Made by a program: the position numbers and the translations under genes
Notes under the pieces: generated by a model
The model's input: only the letters and a program-made list of their open reading frames with translations
What the model was told of the DNA's origin: nothing
Database searches by the model: none
Origin: Eulemur rufifrons
Lineage: Eukaryota > Chordata > Mammalia > Primates > Lemuridae
Direction: 5' to 3'
Length of the DNA stretch: 64,000 bases
Assembly: GCF_041146395.1 (NCBI RefSeq)
Contig: NC_090989.1
Location: forward strand, 45,596,501 to 45,660,500
Shown here: piece after piece, positions 59,908 through 64,000 of the stretch
Numbering within the stretch: position 1 is the first letter of the stretch
Layout: each line of letters opens with the position of its first letter

Positions 59908-60845
59908 CTAAATATTCACATGCTACACACCTGATAAAGGGCTGATAACTAGAATCTATTTAGAACTCAGGAAAATCAGCAAGAAAAAAATCAAACAACC
60001 CCATTAAAAAGTGGGCAAAGGACATGAACAGAAACTTTTCAAAAGAAGATAAACTAATGGCCAATAAACATATGAAAAAATGCTCAGCATCTCTAATCAT
60101 CAGGGAAATGCAAATCAAAACCACAGCGAAATATCACTTAACTCCAGTGAGAATGGCTTTTATCAAAAAGTCCCAAACCAACAAATGTTGGTGTGGATGT
60201 GAAGAGATAGGAACACTCATACACTGCTAGTGGGACTGCAAACTAGTACAACCTGTGTGGAAAGTGATATGGAGATACCTCAAAGAGCTAAAAGTAGAAC
60301 TACATTTGATTTAGTAATCCCATTACTGGGCATCTGCCTAAAGGAAAAAAAGACATTCTATAAAAAAGACATCTGCACTCAAATGTTTATAGCAGCACAA
60401 TTCACAATTGCAAAGATGTGGAAACAACCCAAGTGCCCATCAATACATGAGTGGATGAATAAAATGTGGTATATGTATAACATGGAGTTCTACTCAGCCA
60501 CAAAAAACAATGGTGATCTAGCACCTCTTATATTATCCTGGATAGAGCTGGCACCTATTCTACTAAGTGAAGTATCACAAGAATGGAAAAACAAGCACCA
60601 CATGTACTCACCATCAAATTGATATTAATGGATCAACACTTACGTGAACATAGAGTAGTAACATTCATCGGGTGTTGGGCAGGTGGGAGGGGGAAGTAGG
60701 GGATGGTTATATTCACACCTAATGGGTGTGGTGTGGTGCGCACCGTCTGGGGGATGGAAACACTTGGAACTCTGACTCAGGGTGGTCAAAGGCAATATAT
60801 GTAACCTAAACATTGTACCCCTGTAATATCCTGAAATTTAAAATA
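59908..60845 (+). mobile_element. LINE-1 (lemur-type), sense, 5'-truncated
   Basis: Begins within the ORF2 C-terminal third (catgctacacacctgataaa) and ends with the lemur-type 3' UTR ('ggtgcgcaccgtctggggga', 'gtaacctaaacattgtaccc') and a short A-rich tail. ATCTAAAT at 59906-59913 and 60846-60853 is a candidate, weak target duplication. Length is about 940 bp. Confidence 0.92.
60024..60622 (+). pseudogene. L1 ORF2 C-terminal remnant
   Basis: Two open stretches (60024-60230 and 60230-60622) correspond to the last 200 or so residues of ORF2. They include the cysteine-rich segment ([16 protein letters not shown]) and the conserved C-terminal run WKNKHHMYSPSN. They are separated by a stop/frame change at 60230, and a short deletion removes residues near 60300. 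There are no RT or endonuclease domains. Confidence 0.88.
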
Positions 60846-60853
60846 ATCTAAAT

Positions 60854-62344
60854 TTCTTGTATATAGATGACATCTTTTCTTCTTTTATGGAAAAAATGCC
60901 CATTACTTTGATTCATAAGGAAAGTTTTGGTACTTCCAATGTAATTGGAAGTACTCATATCTGTCTTCCATGTTTTCTTAAACTTCTCTTATATTTTCCA
61001 TCTTTTCATCTCTTTGAATTATATTCTGAGTGCTATCCTCATGACTGTAGCTTATCTAGTCCTTTGTTTAATCCATCTCTTGAGTTTTTTCTTTTAGTAA
61101 CATTTTCTTTTTTTAATGAACATATTCATTTTCAAAAGAAGAATATAGAATTTATATTTGGTTCTTTTTTTAAAAAATGCCTTTTTTTCAGTGTGTCCTT
61201 TTTGCTTATCAATGTTATTCATTCCATTATCACTGACCATTCTTAATACATTCATTTTTAAGATTTTTAAGGTAATTATATTATCAATAGTTTAATTTAT
61301 CTAATAGAATTTTTCCATTAGTTGCAACAACTAACACTCTCTTAGGTGTGAGTTTCTGCTTATGCTTTGTAATTTTGGTCTATGAGCTCATCTTCAGAGA
61401 GAGTTGCCTCCCACCTACCTACTGATTATTCTATGAGCTGTCAAGATTCCTTTTGGAGTGTTTTTCTATTTTCTTTTGCTGGAGCTCTATAAGTTTTGCT
61501 AGTTCTAAACCAGTTTTACCTTAGACTTATGTTTGTGTACTGTTTGGGTTATGCAAATTAAGATCCCATAAGCAGCCCAGATTTGGACTTTCAATTTCCA
61601 CAAGAGCTTGTCCATTCATGGCCCAGGTAAGATCATCTGTTTTCATGCCATATCCCCATGCTATATCCCAGGAGTCTCTCTGAACCAGACTATTCTAGCT
61701 CTTTTCATAAACTGGACAAACTCTCCCATTATATGTATCTATTGTACAAAAGCGCTTTAGACATAAGCTTTAGATATGTTGATTCTGCCATTTTTGTGGA
61801 CTTTTTTAACATTAAGAAATTCTTTGTAGATAAAAATGATACAAGGTCATAATTCCATCAAAATTACTATATGTGGTTAGTGAATGACCAATACACAGCT
61901 TGGTATCATTTACTTTGGCACCAAAATGTGAGGGAGAAGGGCTTGGTTGCCCCCTTGATTAAGGGTAAATGTCCTTGAATTTTCTAACCAAAAGGGATCT
62001 GAGTGACTTTTCATACTCTGACACTAGGGACATCCCGCCCCCCTTGAAAATCCATTATGAGTCTATCACCCATGAATTTGTCTAAATCATTTTATATCTC
62101 TTTATATATTAAAACAGTTTCTTGCCTTTGGTGTGAATAATATGTTCATTATTCACTGAGTTAAATAGTATTAGTCTTTAACATTTGTATGAAAGAAAAT
62201 ATTGATGAACAATATTTTGGGGATGAAATACTTTTTCTTGTTTTTTGTTATTATTTTATTTTCCTATCTTTCCCTCTGATTCTTAGACAATTGTTGATTT
62301 GGGGGTATCTGCTTTAAGATATCATTTTATGTGCCATTTTATAA
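60854..62344. other. Unassigned T-rich DNA
   Basis: Strongly AT-rich on the plus strand. Open frames of up to 129 codons (60857-61246) are biased to Phe, Ser, Leu and Ile by base composition and show no recognised domain. A perfect 11 bp hairpin sits at 60930-60954. Confidence 0.4.
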
Positions 62345-62600
62345 GAAGAAGCAGAGCATAGACATTAAGATTCCCAGTTCAGAAGTCAGACTACCTGGGT
62401 TTAAATTCAGCCTCCACCACTTACTACCAATTGTGTGACTTGGGCAAGCTTTTTAACCCCTATGTACCTCCGTTTCCATATCTGGACAATAAGGATGATG
62501 ATGTTGATAATAGCACCTGCCACGTAAGGTTGAGATAAGGTCTGAGTTATTACACATAAAGTACTTAGAACAGTACTCAATATATGTTAGGTATTATTAC
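62345..62600 (+). repeat. MIR SINE, sense, near full length
   Basis: 'gactacctgggtttaaattc', 'ttactaccaattgtgtgact', 'tgggcaagctttttaacccc' and 'acttagaacagtactcaata' followed by 'ggtattattac' cover almost the whole MIR consensus, including its core. Confidence 0.93.
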
Positions 62601-64000
62601 ATTTCAAATTGCCATGAGGCTTTTTGCACCGATATCTCCATAACATAGCCTAATGATTTCATGGTTTATGGGGAAATTTCAGGGCATGCTAACTATCTTG
62701 AGGCATACAGAAAGAAATAATAACCCTATGCTATCACTTTGTATGATCTCTTGCTTTTTCCATGAATGGATGCCTTGAAATAAATGAATCCAAATAACCT
62801 TTCCTTTTTCAATCAATACCCTTGTTGAGACTGTTTATAGGAAATCTCTTAGGAATGAAGGAAGTTGAGGCAAAATAAGAGCCCTTCAGCTGTGAGGCCA
62901 GAGAGGGCCCTCACACACCCCTGCTGGACCTGCAGGCCAAGATAAACATGCTTGGCAAGGAATGCCTCGCTCACTCCACCCTGTCAACTAGGTGGTGAAG
63001 GTTTTGGACTGTGATATTGCTACTCCACCCAACTTCTGTTCCATTTTTAATATACCTTTGTGTTAAGTGTATTGTATCCATTTTTTTAAAAGCCTTGAAG
63101 GTGTGGCTGACGAGAAAGAAAGCAATATCCTGTCTCTGGCTCAGACATGAAAAGTCTTCCAGCCCCAGCTCATGACTTGCCTCTCTGTTCTAGCAGTACA
63201 GCTCAGGCTGTACATTTTAGGTCAGTAAAAGCAACATCCACATACCCCTACCACCTGGAAAAATGCCAGAAATTGTCCCTGGCAAACACCCAGGTATGTG
63301 ATTGAGCTCACAATGGCCAGTCACAGAAAGAATATCAGCACACCTTGCTGTCCTCAACAAATATTCTCTGCATGAAAACCAAACGTTTGCAAGTTGAATC
63401 ACTTCTTAAATGCATGGTAATTTGCTACTTAATAAATGCCATAGACAGTTATTTATTGAATAATAAAACTTCTTCATAAAGTAATAATGCTCCTTTAGCT
63501 TATTTGTTTTTCACATTTGGAATTTGGGGATCTCGTTTTCTTTAAAGTGAGACACACCTATAGCTTTAGTTTCTCCACTATACACGTCATCTAGTCTTTG
63601 GGTGCTCAGTTTCTATTAAGGCATGAGACTTAATGACTTTTGCGGTTCTTTCCAGCTTGAAATTCACTATGTCTTACTAAAGCAGTTTAGGAATAATTAG
63701 AGGCACGCCCTCTGATTTTCTCCTTCCATCCCTGGTCTGAGGGACTGTGCGGATCCAGTGTCAGTTTCTCACATTGCTCCATGTGATGCTTCACAACGGG
63801 GCTAGCCTGGCTGCGGTGGTGGAAGTGACACAGAAAGCAAGAGCCACATTGGACTGACACTTTGAAACTCCCTCAGAGATCTCTTTCTATGACTACGTTT
63901 CCTGCTTTATTTTTGGCCATGAAAAAACTTATTATAAAAGATCAGGTATGCCTTTAACAATCAGATTAGGACCTTCTCTCTGGATGTTCCCTAGAGCACG
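62601..64000. other. Unassigned DNA to the right edge
   Basis: No gene or named repeat is recognised. 62880-63010 (tgaggccagagagggccctc; gcttggcaaggaatgcctcg) has an LTR-like wording that I cannot assign. Open frames are under 65 codons. Confidence 0.4.

Overview
This window looks like nuclear DNA from a strepsirrhine primate, most likely a lemur. It contains dimeric 7SL-derived Alu elements, which are primate-specific. The L1 3' ends carry a GC-rich block around the sequence CACCGTCTGGGGGATGG, and one Alu at 55442-55783 has an enlarged AT-rich linker between its arms. I know both features from lemur and galago repeats. Old mammalian repeats (L2, MIR, MaLR LTRs, hAT and Tigger DNA transposons) fill much of the rest. 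There are no bacterial-type operons, CRISPR arrays, recognisable tRNA or rRNA genes, or long intact protein-coding ORFs. All the clearly protein-like ORFs are L1 ORF2 remnants.

Layout. 0-10 kb: an antisense L1 running off the left edge, a MaLR LTR end, an old sense L1, a mariner-like MITE, and an LTR split in two by an antisense L1. 10-14 kb: mostly unassigned DNA. 14-16.4 kb: a twin-primed (inverted) L1, two Alus and a Tigger fragment. 17-22 kb: an ancient repeat and a 2.3 kb sense L1. 22.5-24.8 kb: L2 and MIR. 25.2-26.1 kb: a GC-rich promoter-like region ending in a TATA-like box, a short ATG-free exon candidate and a strong splice donor. 29.8-31.5 kb: two copies of a roughly 135 bp segment flanking a palindromic hAT-type MITE. 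32.4-32.75 kb: a second promoter/exon candidate. 35-45 kb: several MIR, L2 and hAT relics, a small candidate exon at 38.8 kb, and a recent L1 tail at 42.1 kb with a perfect 16 bp target-site duplication. 46.8-48.8 kb: an old L1 containing a 26 bp piece of Alu, an L1 3' UTR fragment and a MaLR LTR. 52-60.9 kb: a FLAM monomer, a recent lemur-type Alu, two more twin-primed L1s, Alus nested in L1s and a truncated sense L1. 61-64 kb: unassigned DNA plus a MIR.

The simplest reading is the 5' end and first intron(s) of one plus-strand gene, with the GC-rich promoter at about 26 kb, a possible alternative promoter at 32.5 kb and perhaps an internal exon at 38.8 kb. I could not identify the gene. I did not find a previously undescribed biological system. 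The notable points are the regulatory/exon candidates and several unusual retrotransposition structures: three twin-primed L1s, nested insertions and a minute Alu insertion. All repeat-family names come from recognising sequence by eye, not from a database search, and boundaries are accurate to roughly 5-20 bases unless a target-site duplication fixes them.
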